Part shown: positions 15,603 through 23,929 of the stretch, piece after piece | Layout of the letters: each line of letters opens with the position of its first letter | How positions within the stretch are numbered: the first letter of the stretch is position 1 | NCBI GenBank assembly: GCA_963819635.1 | Contig: CAWFWX010000003.1 | Span: 1,364,001-1,428,000, forward strand | Source: JACVRW01 sp963819635 | GTDB lineage: Bacteria; Actinomycetota; Thermoleophilia; Solirubrobacterales; Thermoleophilaceae | DNA: 64,000 bases | Direction of reading: 5' to 3' | The notes under the pieces: generated by a model | Told to the model about the DNA's origin: nothing | Seen by the model: the letters and a program-made list of their open reading frames with translations, nothing else | The model's database searches: none | Made by a program: the position numbers and the translations under genes

Positions 15603-17381
15603 CTAGCAGAGCGCCGTCGGGGTGTGGACCACCTTCCGCACGGGACCGCTGCCCTTGTACATGTGCACCCCGCAGGGCAGGCACGGGTCGAACGAACGGA
15701 CCGCCCGCATGATGTCGATGCCCTTGAAGTTCTCCGGGCCGTTCTCCTCGAAGATCGGCGTGTTCTGCACCGCGTCCTCGTAGGGGCCGGGAGTCCCGTA
15801 GACGTCGCGCGGACTCGCGTTCCACGGCGTCGGCGGGTAGGGCTGGTAGTTCGCGATCTTGCCGTCCTCGATCACCATGTGGTGGGAGAGCACGCCGCGC
15901 GCGGCCTCGTGGAAGCCCACGCTGACCGCCGACTCCGGGACCTTGAACTCGTTCCAGCTCTTGGTCCGGCCGGCCTGGACCTCCTTCATCGCCCGCTCCA
16001 GGTTGTGCAGCGCGATCAGCGCCGAGTAGGCCTGGTGATACGTGCGAGCGCGGTCACGCTCGATCGCGTTCGACTTCTCGGGGACCTTCCACTCCATCTC
16101 CATCTCGGGCAGGTTCGGCGAGCGCGGGAGCACCATCTGGATGCTGTCGCCGGTGGCCTTCGCGTAGCCGAAGTCCACGAGCCCGGCCTTCGCGGTGCAC
16201 CACTGGCGCGCGAACGGGCCGCCGCCTGTGTCGCAGCACACGTGCGTGTCGGTGCGCTTGTCGTAGATCCGCGGCGACACGACCCACGTGTACTTGTCCG
16301 TGAAGTCGCGCTTCTGCGGCTTCGGCAGCGTGACCTTGTTCCAGGGATGGTTCTTGTCGACCGGGTTCCCGAGCGGGTCCTGCGTCACGAACGTGCGCTC
16401 GTTCTCCCAGCTGTCGAAGTACGAGCTGCCGAGCAGGATCCTGATCGCGAGGTTGATCTCGACGAGGTCGGTCGTGATCAGCTCGCCGTTGATCGCGATC
16501 CCGGGGGTGATGTAGCGCTTCCGCCCCCACTCGGTCATGTTCGCGTACTTGTAGTCGACGTAATCCGGGTCGTCGAACGAGCCCCAGTTCACGAGGTTCG
16601 TGTCCCGGTAGCCGACCATGTCGTAGCCCGGCAGCTCCGTGAGGAAGAAGTCGTACAGGTCGTCGTGCATCGGCACGCTTCTCTTCACGTAGTCGAAGTA
16701 GCGCATCAGGCGCACGTAGTAGTCCGTGCAGGTCTGGTGCGTGATGTCTGCGCTGCAGCCCCCCGGCATGATCGTCGAGGGGTGCGTGTGACGCCCGCCG
16801 AACAGGCAGTACATCTCGCGCGTGTAGCGAGCCACGTGGAGCGTCTCCAGATAGAACTCGCCCGTGAACGGGTTGAGCGCCCGCATGATGTCCGCGACCG
16901 TCTTGTAGCCGTGGATGTCCGAGTGCGGCGCCGAGGTGCTCTCGGCCTTCGCAAGCAGGCTCGGGTTCGTCTCCTTCACCATCTGCTCGCAGAAGTCCAC
17001 GTTCGCCATGCAGTCGTTGAAGATCGCGTGGTCGAAGATGTAGTCCGCGGACTCGGCCAGGTTGAACGCCATGTCGCCGAGCGGCGGCGGCTTGACGCCG
17101 TAGGCCATGTTCTGGTTCAGGCACGAGCAGGTGCAGTGGTTGTCACCGCAGATGCCGCAGATCCGGCTGGTGATGAAATGCGCGTCGCGCGGGTCGATGC
17201 CCTTCATGAAGATGTCGAAGCCGCGGAAGATCATCGAGGTCGAGTAGCACTTCAGAACCTGCTGGTTCGCGAAGTCGATCTCCGTGTGGATCCCGAGCGA
17301 CCCGACGATGCGGGTGATCGGGTCCCACGACATCTCCTTGACGACGACCTTCTGCTGCTGGGGGGTCTCAACTGTTGACAT
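15603..17381 (-). CDS. hhyL: [NiFe] hydrogenase large subunit, group 1h (HhyL)
   Basis: 592 residues. Catalytic subunit of a high-affinity, O2-tolerant H2-uptake hydrogenase. The L1 motif RICGICGDNH (C75, C78) and L2 motif DPCLPCGVH (C567, C570) supply the four Ni ligands. A 19-residue tail after H573 should be cut by the protease at 11843. Overall sequence, including NAxPRDVYGTPGPYEDAV-like and RDRARTYHQAY blocks, matches the actinobacterial Hhy type used for atmospheric H2. It is cotranscribed with the small subunit 12 nt upstream and all maturation genes. Assignment is strong; affinity for trace H2 is family knowledge. Confidence 0.96.
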   Translation of the reverse strand: MSTVETPQQQKVVVKEMSWDPITRIVGSLGIHTEIDFANQQVLKCYSTSMIFRGFDIFMKGIDPRDAHFITSRICGICGDNHCTCSCLNQNMAYGVKPPPLGDMAFNLAESADYIFDHAIFNDCMANVDFCEQMVKETNPSLLAKAESTSAPHSDIHGYKTVADIMRALNPFTGEFYLETLHVARYTREMYCLFGGRHTHPSTIMPGGCSADITHQTCTDYYVRLMRYFDYVKRSVPMHDDLYDFFLTELPGYDMVGYRDTNLVNWGSFDDPDYVDYKYANMTEWGRKRYITPGIAINGELITTDLVEINLAIRILLGSSYFDSWENERTFVTQDPLGNPVDKNHPWNKVTLPKPQKRDFTDKYTWVVSPRIYDKRTDTHVCCDTGGGPFARQWCTAKAGLVDFGYAKATGDSIQMVLPRSPNLPEMEMEWKVPEKSNAIERDRARTYHQAYSALIALHNLERAMKEVQAGRTKSWNEFKVPESAVSVGFHEAARGVLSHHMVIEDGKIANYQPYPPTPWNASPRDVYGTPGPYEDAVQNTPIFEENGPENFKGIDIMRAVRSFDPCLPCGVHMYKGSGPVRKVVHTPTALC

Positions 17382-17393
17382 GCGTGCCTCCCC

Positions 17394-18455
17394 TTACCAG
17401 CGCTTGGAGTAGCCGGTTGTGAGCTCGGGCTTGTTGTGTCTCCACTCCGGCTCCTTGTCGTACTGGTTCTTGATGTGGCGCTTGCGGAAGGCCCGGACGA
17501 TCGGCCCGTACGAGAACCGCATGATGTTCTCCGCGGCGACGCCCCAGCGGTTGGGCTCCATGAACGGCATGTACTTGTCGGGGAAGCCGGGCATCGTGCA
17601 TGCCATGCAGATCCCGCCCACGTTCGGGCAGCCGCCGATGCCGTTCACCCACCCGCGGATGGGCACGTTGCACTTGACCACCGGCCCCTTGCAGCCGAGC
17701 TTCACGAGGCAGCGGTGGTCGGAGCCGTACTCGGTGGCGAAGTCGCCCTCCTCCGCGAAGCCGGCCCTGTTGCAGCCCTCGCGCACAGTTCGGCCGAACA
17801 GCCACTTCGGGCGAAGCTGCTCGTCGAGGTCGGGCGCCGGCGCCAGCCCCGCGAGGTGGAGCGCGAGGTAGAGCAGCGTCTCGGTCATGTTGTCGGGCTG
17901 GGCGGGACAGCCCGGGATGCACACGACCGGCAGGCCGGCCTTCGACTTCCAGTTCCAGCCGAGGTAGTCCGGGACGCCCATGGCGCCGGTCGGGTTGTTC
18001 TTCATCGCCGGGATGCCGCCGTAGGTGGCGCAGGTCCCGACCGCCACGACCGCCGCCGCCTTGGGCGCCAGGCGGTCGATCCACTCGTTCATCGTGATCG
18101 GCTGGCCGTTCTCCGGGTTGACCGCGAAGCCGGTCCAGTGGCCCTCGCCGTTGATCTGCTCGTTGCCGAGCGAGCCCTCGATCACGAGCACGAACGGGTC
18201 GAGCTCGCCGTTCTCGGCGTCGAACCAGGCCTGGGCGTACTCCTGCCCCACCTCGTAGGCGATCACCTGGTTGTGCACGACAACCTTCGGCATGCCGGGG
18301 ATGGCCTGCGTGATGATGTCCTCGAGGCTCGGGTTGGTCGCCGACGTCATCGCGACCGAGTCGCCCTCGCAGGAGAGACCGGTGGTCATCCAGAGGACGT
18401 GCGCGGTCACCCCCTCCGTCTTCTTGTGCTCCGCGAACACGTCCGTGGTCGCCAT
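17394..18455 (-). CDS. hhyS: [NiFe] hydrogenase small subunit, group 1h (HhyS)
   Basis: 353 residues, the electron-transfer subunit with three Fe-S clusters. Proximal-cluster ligands are C29, D32 (LSCEGDS), C142 (VGTCATYGG) and C183 (PGCPAQ). Aspartate replaces the usual second Cys, the 3Cys-1Asp signature of group 1h enzymes linked to O2 insensitivity. Distal and medial cluster residues lie in HRCLVKLGCKGP and GCPNVGGICMACT. No Tat signal peptide, so a cytoplasmic enzyme. The start has GGAAGGAG about 7 nt upstream. Confidence 0.96.
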   Translation of the reverse strand: MATTDVFAEHKKTEGVTAHVLWMTTGLSCEGDSVAMTSATNPSLEDIITQAIPGMPKVVVHNQVIAYEVGQEYAQAWFDAENGELDPFVLVIEGSLGNEQINGEGHWTGFAVNPENGQPITMNEWIDRLAPKAAAVVAVGTCATYGGIPAMKNNPTGAMGVPDYLGWNWKSKAGLPVVCIPGCPAQPDNMTETLLYLALHLAGLAPAPDLDEQLRPKWLFGRTVREGCNRAGFAEEGDFATEYGSDHRCLVKLGCKGPVVKCNVPIRGWVNGIGGCPNVGGICMACTMPGFPDKYMPFMEPNRWGVAAENIMRFSYGPIVRAFRKRHIKNQYDKEPEWRHNKPELTTGYSKRW

Positions 18456-18471
18456 CGGCGCTCCTTCCTCG

Positions 18472-19560
18472 CTAACAGATCCGGGGCAGCGGATCCCCCA
18501 CCAGCTGATCCATCACCCGCTTGCCGCCAAAGCTCGTCTCAACCAGGACCATCCCGGGAGGCTCCGTGCGAACCTCGCCGATCTCCGCCGCGCGCTCGCA
18601 GCCGGGCACCGAGCGCAGCGCGGCGAGTGCCCCATCGGCGGCCTCCGGCGCGACGAAGGCGACGAGCTTGCCTTCGTTCGCGACGTACATGGGGTCGATT
18701 CCCAAGATCTCGGACGCGCCGGCCACTGCCGGGTTCACCGGCACCGCGGCCTCGCTCACCAGCATCGCCACCTGCGAGGAGCGCGCCAGCTCGTTCAGCA
18801 CCGACGCCACGCCGCCGCGGGTCGCGTCGCGCATGCACCGGAGCGACGGCCCCGCCTCCTCCAGCAGGACGTCCACGACCGGCCACAGCGAGCGCGTGTC
18901 GGACTCGATGTCCGCGTCGAGCTCGAATTCGCCGCGCGCGAGCATGATCGCGGTGCCGTGCTCGCCGATCGAGCCCGACAGCAGGATGCGGTCGCCGGGA
19001 CGGATGGCGTCCGCAGCGAGCCGAGCACGCGGATCGCGTTCTCCCACCCCGGCGGTGCAGATGTACATGCCGTCGGCGGCGCCGCGCTCGACGACCTTGG
19101 TGTCCCCACCCACCACCTGAACCCCCGCGGCAGTGGCCGCGGTCGCGATCGCGTCGACCTCTGCCCTGAGGTCGTCGGCGGCGAGACCCTCCTCGAGGAT
19201 CAGCGACAGGGTGAGCGCCCGCGGGCGCGCGCCGGAGACCGCAAGGTCGTTGACCGTCCCATTCACCGCCAGATCGCCGATGGATCCGCCCGGGAAGCGC
19301 AGCGGCTTGACGACGAAGGAGTCGGTGGTGAATGACAGGGCGGTGCCGCCGATCTCGATGGCCGCCGCGTCCTCGGTGGTCTGAGCGCCGAACGCCGGCT
19401 CGAACAGCGCCTCGATCATGCTCTGCGTGGCCTTGCCGCCGGCCCCGTGCGCCATGTTCACGCGCTCGTCGCGGAACTTGCCGCGCTTCTTGCGGGCGGT
19501 CTCGATGATCCCGAGGATCCGCTCCTCGCGGTCGGTCACGGGCGCGGACTGCTCGCTCAC
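18472..19560 (-). CDS. hypE: Hydrogenase maturation protein HypE
   Basis: 362 residues, AIR-synthase fold. HypE dehydrates the C-terminal S-carboxamide to thiocyanate for the Fe(CN)2CO centre. The N-terminal AHGAGGKATQSMIE and TRGGVASVLNE blocks are present, and it ends with the required PRIC C-terminal cysteine. GTG 19560 overlaps the hypD TGA by GTGA. It is followed by a 16-bp gap to hhyS, the longest gap but one in the operon. Confidence 0.97.
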   Translation of the reverse strand: MSEQSAPVTDREERILGIIETARKKRGKFRDERVNMAHGAGGKATQSMIEALFEPAFGAQTTEDAAAIEIGGTALSFTTDSFVVKPLRFPGGSIGDLAVNGTVNDLAVSGARPRALTLSLILEEGLAADDLRAEVDAIATAATAAGVQVVGGDTKVVERGAADGMYICTAGVGERDPRARLAADAIRPGDRILLSGSIGEHGTAIMLARGEFELDADIESDTRSLWPVVDVLLEEAGPSLRCMRDATRGGVASVLNELARSSQVAMLVSEAAVPVNPAVAGASEILGIDPMYVANEGKLVAFVAPEAADGALAALRSVPGCERAAEIGEVRTEPPGMVLVETSFGGKRVMDQLVGDPLPRIC

Positions 19561-20672
19561 ACGACCTCCCGCTCGCGCGCGAAGCGCCCGAAGTTGTAGT
19601 AGGCCGCGCAGGCGCCCTCGGAGGACACCATGCAGGTCCCGATCGGGCGCTCCGGAGTGCAGGCCGTGCCGAACACCTTGCACTCCCAGGGCTTGATGAC
19701 GCCCTTCAGCACCTCTCCGCACTGGCACGCCTTCGGGTCCGCCACGCGCACGCCCGGCACGCTGAAGCGAACCTCGGCGTCGAGGTCGGCGTAGGCGTCC
19801 GAGAGCTTCAGCCCGCTCTGGGAGATGAAGCCGAGGCCGCGCCACTCGAAGTGCGGGCGCAGCTCGAACACCTCGGCCATCACCTCGAGGGCTCGCCGGT
19901 TGCCCTCGTAGGGCACGACGCGCGAGTACTGGTTCTCCACCTCGCAGCGGCCGTCCGCGAGCTGCCCGAGGATCATCCGGATCGCCTGGAGGATGTCGAG
20001 CGGCTCGAAGCCCGCCACGACGATCGGCTTGCCGTAGTCGGCCGGGATGAACTCGAACGGGCGGGCGCCCACGACGGTCGACACGTGGCCCGGGCCGACG
20101 AACCCGTCGAGCCGCAGGTCGGGCGAATCGAGCAGCGCGCGCAGCGGCGGGACGATCGTCACGTGGCTGCACATGCAGGAGAAGTTGGGGATCCCCTCGG
20201 CCTTGGCGCGCTTCAGCGTGAGCGCGGTGGAGGGCGCGGTCGTCTCGAAGCCGATCGCGAAGAAGACCACCTCGCGATCCGGGTTCTGCTTGGCGATCCG
20301 GAGCGCGTCGAGGGGCGAGTAGACCATCCGGATGTCCGCGCCCTCGGCCTTCGCCTCGAGCAGGCTGCCGTTCGACCCCGGCACGCGCATCATGTCGCCG
20401 AAGCAGGCGAAGATCACGCCCGGCTCGCGGGCGATGGCGATGCCGTCGTCCACGCGCCCCATCGGGATGACGCAGACCGGGCAGCCGGGCCCGTGCACCA
20501 GCTCGACGTTGGCGGGCAGGAGATCGTCGACGCCGTACTTGTAGATCGAGTGCGTGTGGCCGCCGCAGACCTCCATGAACTTGTAATGGCGACCCGGCTC
20601 GACGGCTCCGAGGATCTCCGTGGCCAGCACGCGGCCGAGCTCCGGGTCACGGAACTCGTCGACGTACCTCAT
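19557..20672 (-). CDS. hypD: Hydrogenase maturation Fe-S protein HypD
   Basis: 371 residues, full length. The characteristic CGGHTHSIYKYG, HGPGCPVCV, SHVTIVPP and GFEPLDIL blocks are visible, and the 4Fe-4S region near the C-terminus includes CQCGEVLKG and FGTACTPERPIGTCMVSSEGAC. With HypC it assembles the Fe(CN)2CO unit. ATG 20672 overlaps the hypC-like gene by ATGA. Confidence 0.97.
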   Translation of the reverse strand: MRYVDEFRDPELGRVLATEILGAVEPGRHYKFMEVCGGHTHSIYKYGVDDLLPANVELVHGPGCPVCVIPMGRVDDGIAIAREPGVIFACFGDMMRVPGSNGSLLEAKAEGADIRMVYSPLDALRIAKQNPDREVVFFAIGFETTAPSTALTLKRAKAEGIPNFSCMCSHVTIVPPLRALLDSPDLRLDGFVGPGHVSTVVGARPFEFIPADYGKPIVVAGFEPLDILQAIRMILGQLADGRCEVENQYSRVVPYEGNRRALEVMAEVFELRPHFEWRGLGFISQSGLKLSDAYADLDAEVRFSVPGVRVADPKACQCGEVLKGVIKPWECKVFGTACTPERPIGTCMVSSEGACAAYYNFGRFAREREVV

Positions 20673-20881
20673 GCGGTCAGCTCCGCGAGGGCGACGCCGG
20701 CGTGCACGAGCACGCGGTCCCCGGGCCCCACGTCCACGAGGGCAATCTCGACGGTGCTCTTGGAGCCGTCCTCGGCGGCGCAGAGGGCGAGCCCGCGCGC
20801 GTCGTCGATCCGCTCGACGCGCATCGGGATTCCTTCGTCCGAGCACGTGATGCAGTGGTCGCCGCAGTCGTTGGCGCTCAC
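20669..20881 (-). CDS. HypC-like protein with Cys/His N-terminal extension
   Basis: 70 residues. The HypC/HupF-type beta-barrel core is seen (MRVERID, VDVGPGDRVLVHAGVAL), but the normal N-terminal MC start is replaced by SANDCGDHCITCSDEG, with three Cys and one His. It is the second HypC-family gene in the operon and lies between hypC and hypD with 4-nt overlaps on both sides. It may be a dedicated iron-ligand carrier or chaperone for this hydrogenase, complementing the standard HypC. Family is secure; the specialised role is inference. Confidence 0.88.
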   Translation of the reverse strand: MSANDCGDHCITCSDEGIPMRVERIDDARGLALCAAEDGSKSTVEIALVDVGPGDRVLVHAGVALAELTA

Positions 20882-21156
20882 TCGATCACGCTCGCCTTGA
20901 GCTCCTCGAGCTCGGCCTCGTAGTCCTCGCCCATGCGCTCGAGCTGGCGGCGCGTGGCGAGGGCCTCCTCCTCGTCGACCTGCGAGATGGCGAAGCCGAC
21001 GTGGATCAGCACCCAGTCGCCGGGACCGACGCCCGCATCGTCAGCGTCGAGCAGTCCGATGTTGATCGTGCGCCGCACCCCGGCGACGTCGACGCGCGCG
21101 AGGCGGTTGGCCTCGTCGGCGATCTCGGTGATCTGGCCCGGGATGGCCAAGCACAT
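20878..21156 (-). CDS. hypC: Hydrogenase chaperone HypC
   Basis: 92 residues. Begins MCLAIPGQI with the essential Cys2 that carries iron with HypD, followed by the barrel ending GPGDWVLIHVGFAI. A C-terminal acidic helix (about 65-92) is normal for the family. It is the first gene of the hydrogenase operon; its promoter should lie in the 134-bp divergent spacer before the Crp/Fnr gene. AGAGGT lies about 5 nt upstream of the ATG. Confidence 0.96.
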   Translation of the reverse strand: MCLAIPGQITEIADEANRLARVDVAGVRRTINIGLLDADDAGVGPGDWVLIHVGFAISQVDEEEALATRRQLERMGEDYEAELEELKASVIE

Positions 21157-21210
21157 AGGGACGACCTCTCAGACGAAGTGGCCGCACGCTATTCCTGAAG
21201 GTTTCCCCGC

Positions 21211-21260
21211 AAAAGGGGGGGAGTTGGAATCCAACGTTGATTTCCAACCCCCCGCCTTTT
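21211..21260. promoter_or_regulatory. Nested inverted repeat in hypC-crp divergent promoter region
   Basis: GTTGGAA (21223-21229) pairs with TTCCAAC (21242-21248), flanked by a G7 run and C5 run and by AAAA/TTTT at the ends (21211-21214, 21257-21260). The 12-nt middle contains the 8-bp palindrome CAACGTTG, and GTTGGAATCCAAC is itself a palindrome. It lies 54 bp before the hypC start and 30 bp before the regulator start, so it is the best candidate operator or promoter control element for both. Confidence 0.65.
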
Positions 21261-21290
21261 AGCGTCCGCGCCCATCCGAGGGAGGCCGGC

Positions 21291-22028
21291 TTGCCGGATC
21301 GCAATGGAAGTGCACGAGTTCTCGAGCTGGACCCGGAGCTTGGGCTCCGAGTCCCCGCGACGGAGATCTCGCACGCACGTGAAGAGCTCGTGGTTCGCGT
21401 CCTCGAGCTGCCGCCCGGTCACTGGGACGTCCCGCGCGACGAGGGAGCGCGGGGACGGCTCGGCTTTCTGATCCTCGAGGGCCTGCTCGCGCGCGACATG
21501 ACCCTCGCGGGGAGGACGGCAACTGAGCTGCTCGGCGAGGGCGACGTCGTCCAGCCGTGGGTGGCGCACGGGGACGATGGCCTCGTGCCGTACCGGGTCG
21601 CCTGGCACGTGCTCATGCCGGTGCGCATGGCCGTTCTCGACGACAGCTTCGCGCGCTCGCTGACGGCGTGGCCGCAGGTCATGAGCGCGCTGCTCGAACG
21701 CGCCATCCGACGTACGCACCGCATGTCGATCCACGAGGCGCTGCTCCAGCTGTCCCCTGTCGAGACTCGGCTGCTCGTGCTGTTCTGGCACCTCGCCGAG
21801 CGCTGGGGCCGGGTGACGCCGGCCGGGATCGCGCTCCGCGTTCAGCTGTCGCATTCCCTGCTCGGCCAGCTGGTGGGCTGCCAGCGCTCCTCGGTGACGA
21901 CCGCTCTGCAGCACATCTACTCGAGCGGCGAGCTCGCGCGCCGCGACGACGGCACCTGGCTTCTGACGGGCAACCCCCCGGACGAGCTCACGACCGTCCA
22001 CTGGGAGCTCGCCGCGACGCACGCGTAA
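21291..22028 (+). CDS. Crp/Fnr-family transcription regulator, divergent from hydrogenase operon
   Basis: 245 residues. The N-terminal cNMP-like barrel lacks the Cys set of Fnr and a clear cAMP-binding motif. The C-terminal winged helix has RLLVLFWHLAERWG, then VQLSHSLLGQLVGCQRSSVTTAL as recognition region (split here: SHSLLGQLVGC, QRSSVTTALQ). TTG 21291 is chosen because GAGGGAGG sits 5 nt upstream; an in-frame TTG at 21237 lies within the inverted repeat and is unlikely. Divergent placement suggests it controls hyp/hhy expression and itself. The inducing signal is unknown. Confidence 0.88.
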   Translation: MPDRNGSARVLELDPELGLRVPATEISHAREELVVRVLELPPGHWDVPRDEGARGRLGFLILEGLLARDMTLAGRTATELLGEGDVVQPWVAHGDDGLVPYRVAWHVLMPVRMAVLDDSFARSLTAWPQVMSALLERAIRRTHRMSIHEALLQLSPVETRLLVLFWHLAERWGRVTPAGIALRVQLSHSLLGQLVGCQRSSVTTALQHIYSSGELARRDDGTWLLTGNPPDELTTVHWELAATHA

Positions 22029-22045
22029 CGACGTACCGCCGGGCG

Positions 22046-23470
22046 TCAGCGCTGCTTCCGGAACGGACCCGTGATCGCGTAGACGTGGCCGGGCGACTGG
22101 ACGCATGCGAACAGCGTCTTCTTGTCTCGCGAGAACGTGGGGCCCGTGAACTCGCTGTCACCCGGGAGCTCGTTGCGGGCGAAGAAGAACGCCTCGCCGC
22201 TGTCCGTCGTCCCGACGAGGTGGTTCTTGCCGTCGCCGTCCTCGGCGATGATCACGCCGCCGTACGGCGACACCGTGATGTTGTCCGGGCCGTCCGGATC
22301 GCCGTCCTGATCGAGCGGCGTGTAGGCGAACCACAGCTTCAGCTCGAGCGTGTCCTCGACCGGGTCGAGGAACCAGAGCTGCCCGTCGTGCTCCGCCGCG
22401 CTCCCGTCGGTCGTGCGCGCGAACGAGGCGACGAAGTAGAAGCCGTCGTCTCCCCACCACATGCCCTCGAGCTTGCGGCTGCGGGTGATCTGACCGTCCG
22501 CGAACTGCTTGCGGACCGACACGGTCGCGGCGTCGCGCTCGGGCACGCCCGCCCAGCGCACGCGGTAGGTAGTGCCGGGCTCCGTCGCCACCGACAGGTC
22601 GGGCACGAGCTGCCCGCGGCGCGTGAAGGCCCTCAGCGCCTCGAGCTTGCCCGCGTCGTCGGCGAGCTTGCGAAGCGAGCCCTTGCGGAGCGGCCGGGCA
22701 TGATGCGGGGGAGTCCACCGGTACAGGAGGCCGTTCGGCGCGGTGGCATCCTCGGTCAGGTAGATCCTGCCCTCGTCGGGGTCGACGACGCATGATTCGT
22801 GCGCGTAGCGCCCCAGCACCTTGATCGGCTTGGGGCTGCGGTTCGCTTTGTCGTCGTAGGGATCGACCTCGAACACGTAGCCGTGGCGGATCGTGCTGCC
22901 GGACGGCGAGGACTCCGTCTCCTCGCAGGTGAGCCAGGTGTCCCACGGCGTCCGCCCGCCGGCGCAGTTGTTGTGGGTGCCGGCGAGACTGACGCGCTCG
23001 CTGATGCGGTTGCCGTGCCGGTCGACCTCGATCGTCGTCGTGCCGCCGCGGGCGAGCGGGTCGTAGACCAGCTCGGGGATGGACGGTACGCCGAACGCCT
23101 CGCTGCCGCCGATCTCGTGGTTGTTCACCAGCACGGTGCCGTTGCCGCCGCGGCGCACGAAGGCGGCCATGCCGTCCGGGTCGTCGGGCGTCGGCTGACC
23201 GCTCTCGAGCTTCGTGACGCCCGACTCCGCGACGATCTTGTAGGCGAATCCCTCGGGCAGCGAGAGGACCCCATTCGGGTCCTGGACGAGCGGCCCGTAG
23301 CCGGCCGGGCCATGGCCATGCCCGTTGCCGCGGCCCGGATTTGCATGCGCCCGCGTGCCGAACAATCCGTCGACGCTGCCCACCAGCGCTATCCCCACGC
23401 CGGAACTGGCTGTCCTCGTCAGAAGTGAGCGGCGTGAGACGTGGGCGTTGGGCTCCGGGAAGTCGGACAT
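22046..23470 (-). CDS. PhoX/DUF839-type secreted phosphatase-like protein
   Basis: 474 residues. Twin-arginine signal (SRRSLLTRTASSG, residues 12-24) then a hydrophobic core and a Gly/His-rich linker. The body matches the DUF839 beta-propeller of PhoX alkaline phosphatases: VLVNNHE, TWLTCEETE, GRYAHESCVVDP, TEDA, GMWWG and PDNITVSPYGG. PhoX enzymes use Fe/Ca cofactors, and several acidic and Glu ligands are visible in these blocks. It converges on the Crp/Fnr gene with 17 bp between. Phosphatase activity is inferred from family. Confidence 0.85.
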   Translation of the reverse strand: MSDFPEPNAHVSRRSLLTRTASSGVGIALVGSVDGLFGTRAHANPGRGNGHGHGPAGYGPLVQDPNGVLSLPEGFAYKIVAESGVTKLESGQPTPDDPDGMAAFVRRGGNGTVLVNNHEIGGSEAFGVPSIPELVYDPLARGGTTTIEVDRHGNRISERVSLAGTHNNCAGGRTPWDTWLTCEETESSPSGSTIRHGYVFEVDPYDDKANRSPKPIKVLGRYAHESCVVDPDEGRIYLTEDATAPNGLLYRWTPPHHARPLRKGSLRKLADDAGKLEALRAFTRRGQLVPDLSVATEPGTTYRVRWAGVPERDAATVSVRKQFADGQITRSRKLEGMWWGDDGFYFVASFARTTDGSAAEHDGQLWFLDPVEDTLELKLWFAYTPLDQDGDPDGPDNITVSPYGGVIIAEDGDGKNHLVGTTDSGEAFFFARNELPGDSEFTGPTFSRDKKTLFACVQSPGHVYAITGPFRKQR

Positions 23471-23575
23471 TGTGGCTCCTGGCTCGGGAACGAGAGGGCG
23501 GCCGATAATGCTCCCCGTCGCGCGAGCCGAAGTTACGGAACTGTTTTCAACCTGTGCCGACTAGCCTGATCACGC

Positions 23576-23914
23576 ATGCCCGTCGTCGTCGTATTCCGGT
23601 GTGAGGTCTGCGGCCGCCGTCCCGGCCCTGAGACCCAGGCTGCGCTCGAGCGCCAGCTCCTCGACCTGCGCCACGGCGAGTACGTGGACGCGGAGCCGGA
23701 GCGCTGGCTGTCCTGGCACGGCCGCGGGATCTACGGGCCGACCCGGTACGCGTGCGGCGAGCACCGCGGCGAGCTGAAGGCCTTCCTGCGCAACCAGTAC
23801 GGAACGCTCGGCTGGCACCCGTGGGCAAAGGGCCCGCACCCCTGGGCGGGCCGGCGCGGGACGAACCGCGCGCGGACTCTGCAGCGCATCACCCGCGCGG
23901 GCATCCAGCGCTGA
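23576..23914 (+). CDS. Small Cys/His protein of unknown function
   Basis: 112 residues. N-terminal FRCEVCGRRP and later YACGEHRGELKAF give a plausible zinc site (CxxC plus CxxH). The C-terminus is basic with several Trp (GWHPWAKGPHPWAG) and might bind nucleic acid. No family recognised. Ends 16 bp from the RAYT remnant on the other strand. AGCCTGATC precedes the ATG, a poor ribosome-binding site. Confidence 0.65.
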   Translation: MPVVVVFRCEVCGRRPGPETQAALERQLLDLRHGEYVDAEPERWLSWHGRGIYGPTRYACGEHRGELKAFLRNQYGTLGWHPWAKGPHPWAGRRGTNRARTLQRITRAGIQR

Positions 23915-23929
23915 GCGGCCTCGGAGCGG

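Noticed and set aside
15624..17378. A 584-codon open frame opposite the hydrogenase large-subunit gene
   Set aside because: Antisense shadow of hhyL caused by high GC; low-complexity Arg/Val/His composition with no family features, while the minus strand encodes an unmistakable HhyL.
23731..23929. Extension of the RAYT frame over the gene at 23576
   Set aside because: Non-family sequence after a frameshift; the conserved tail stops at 23930 in the neighbouring frame.
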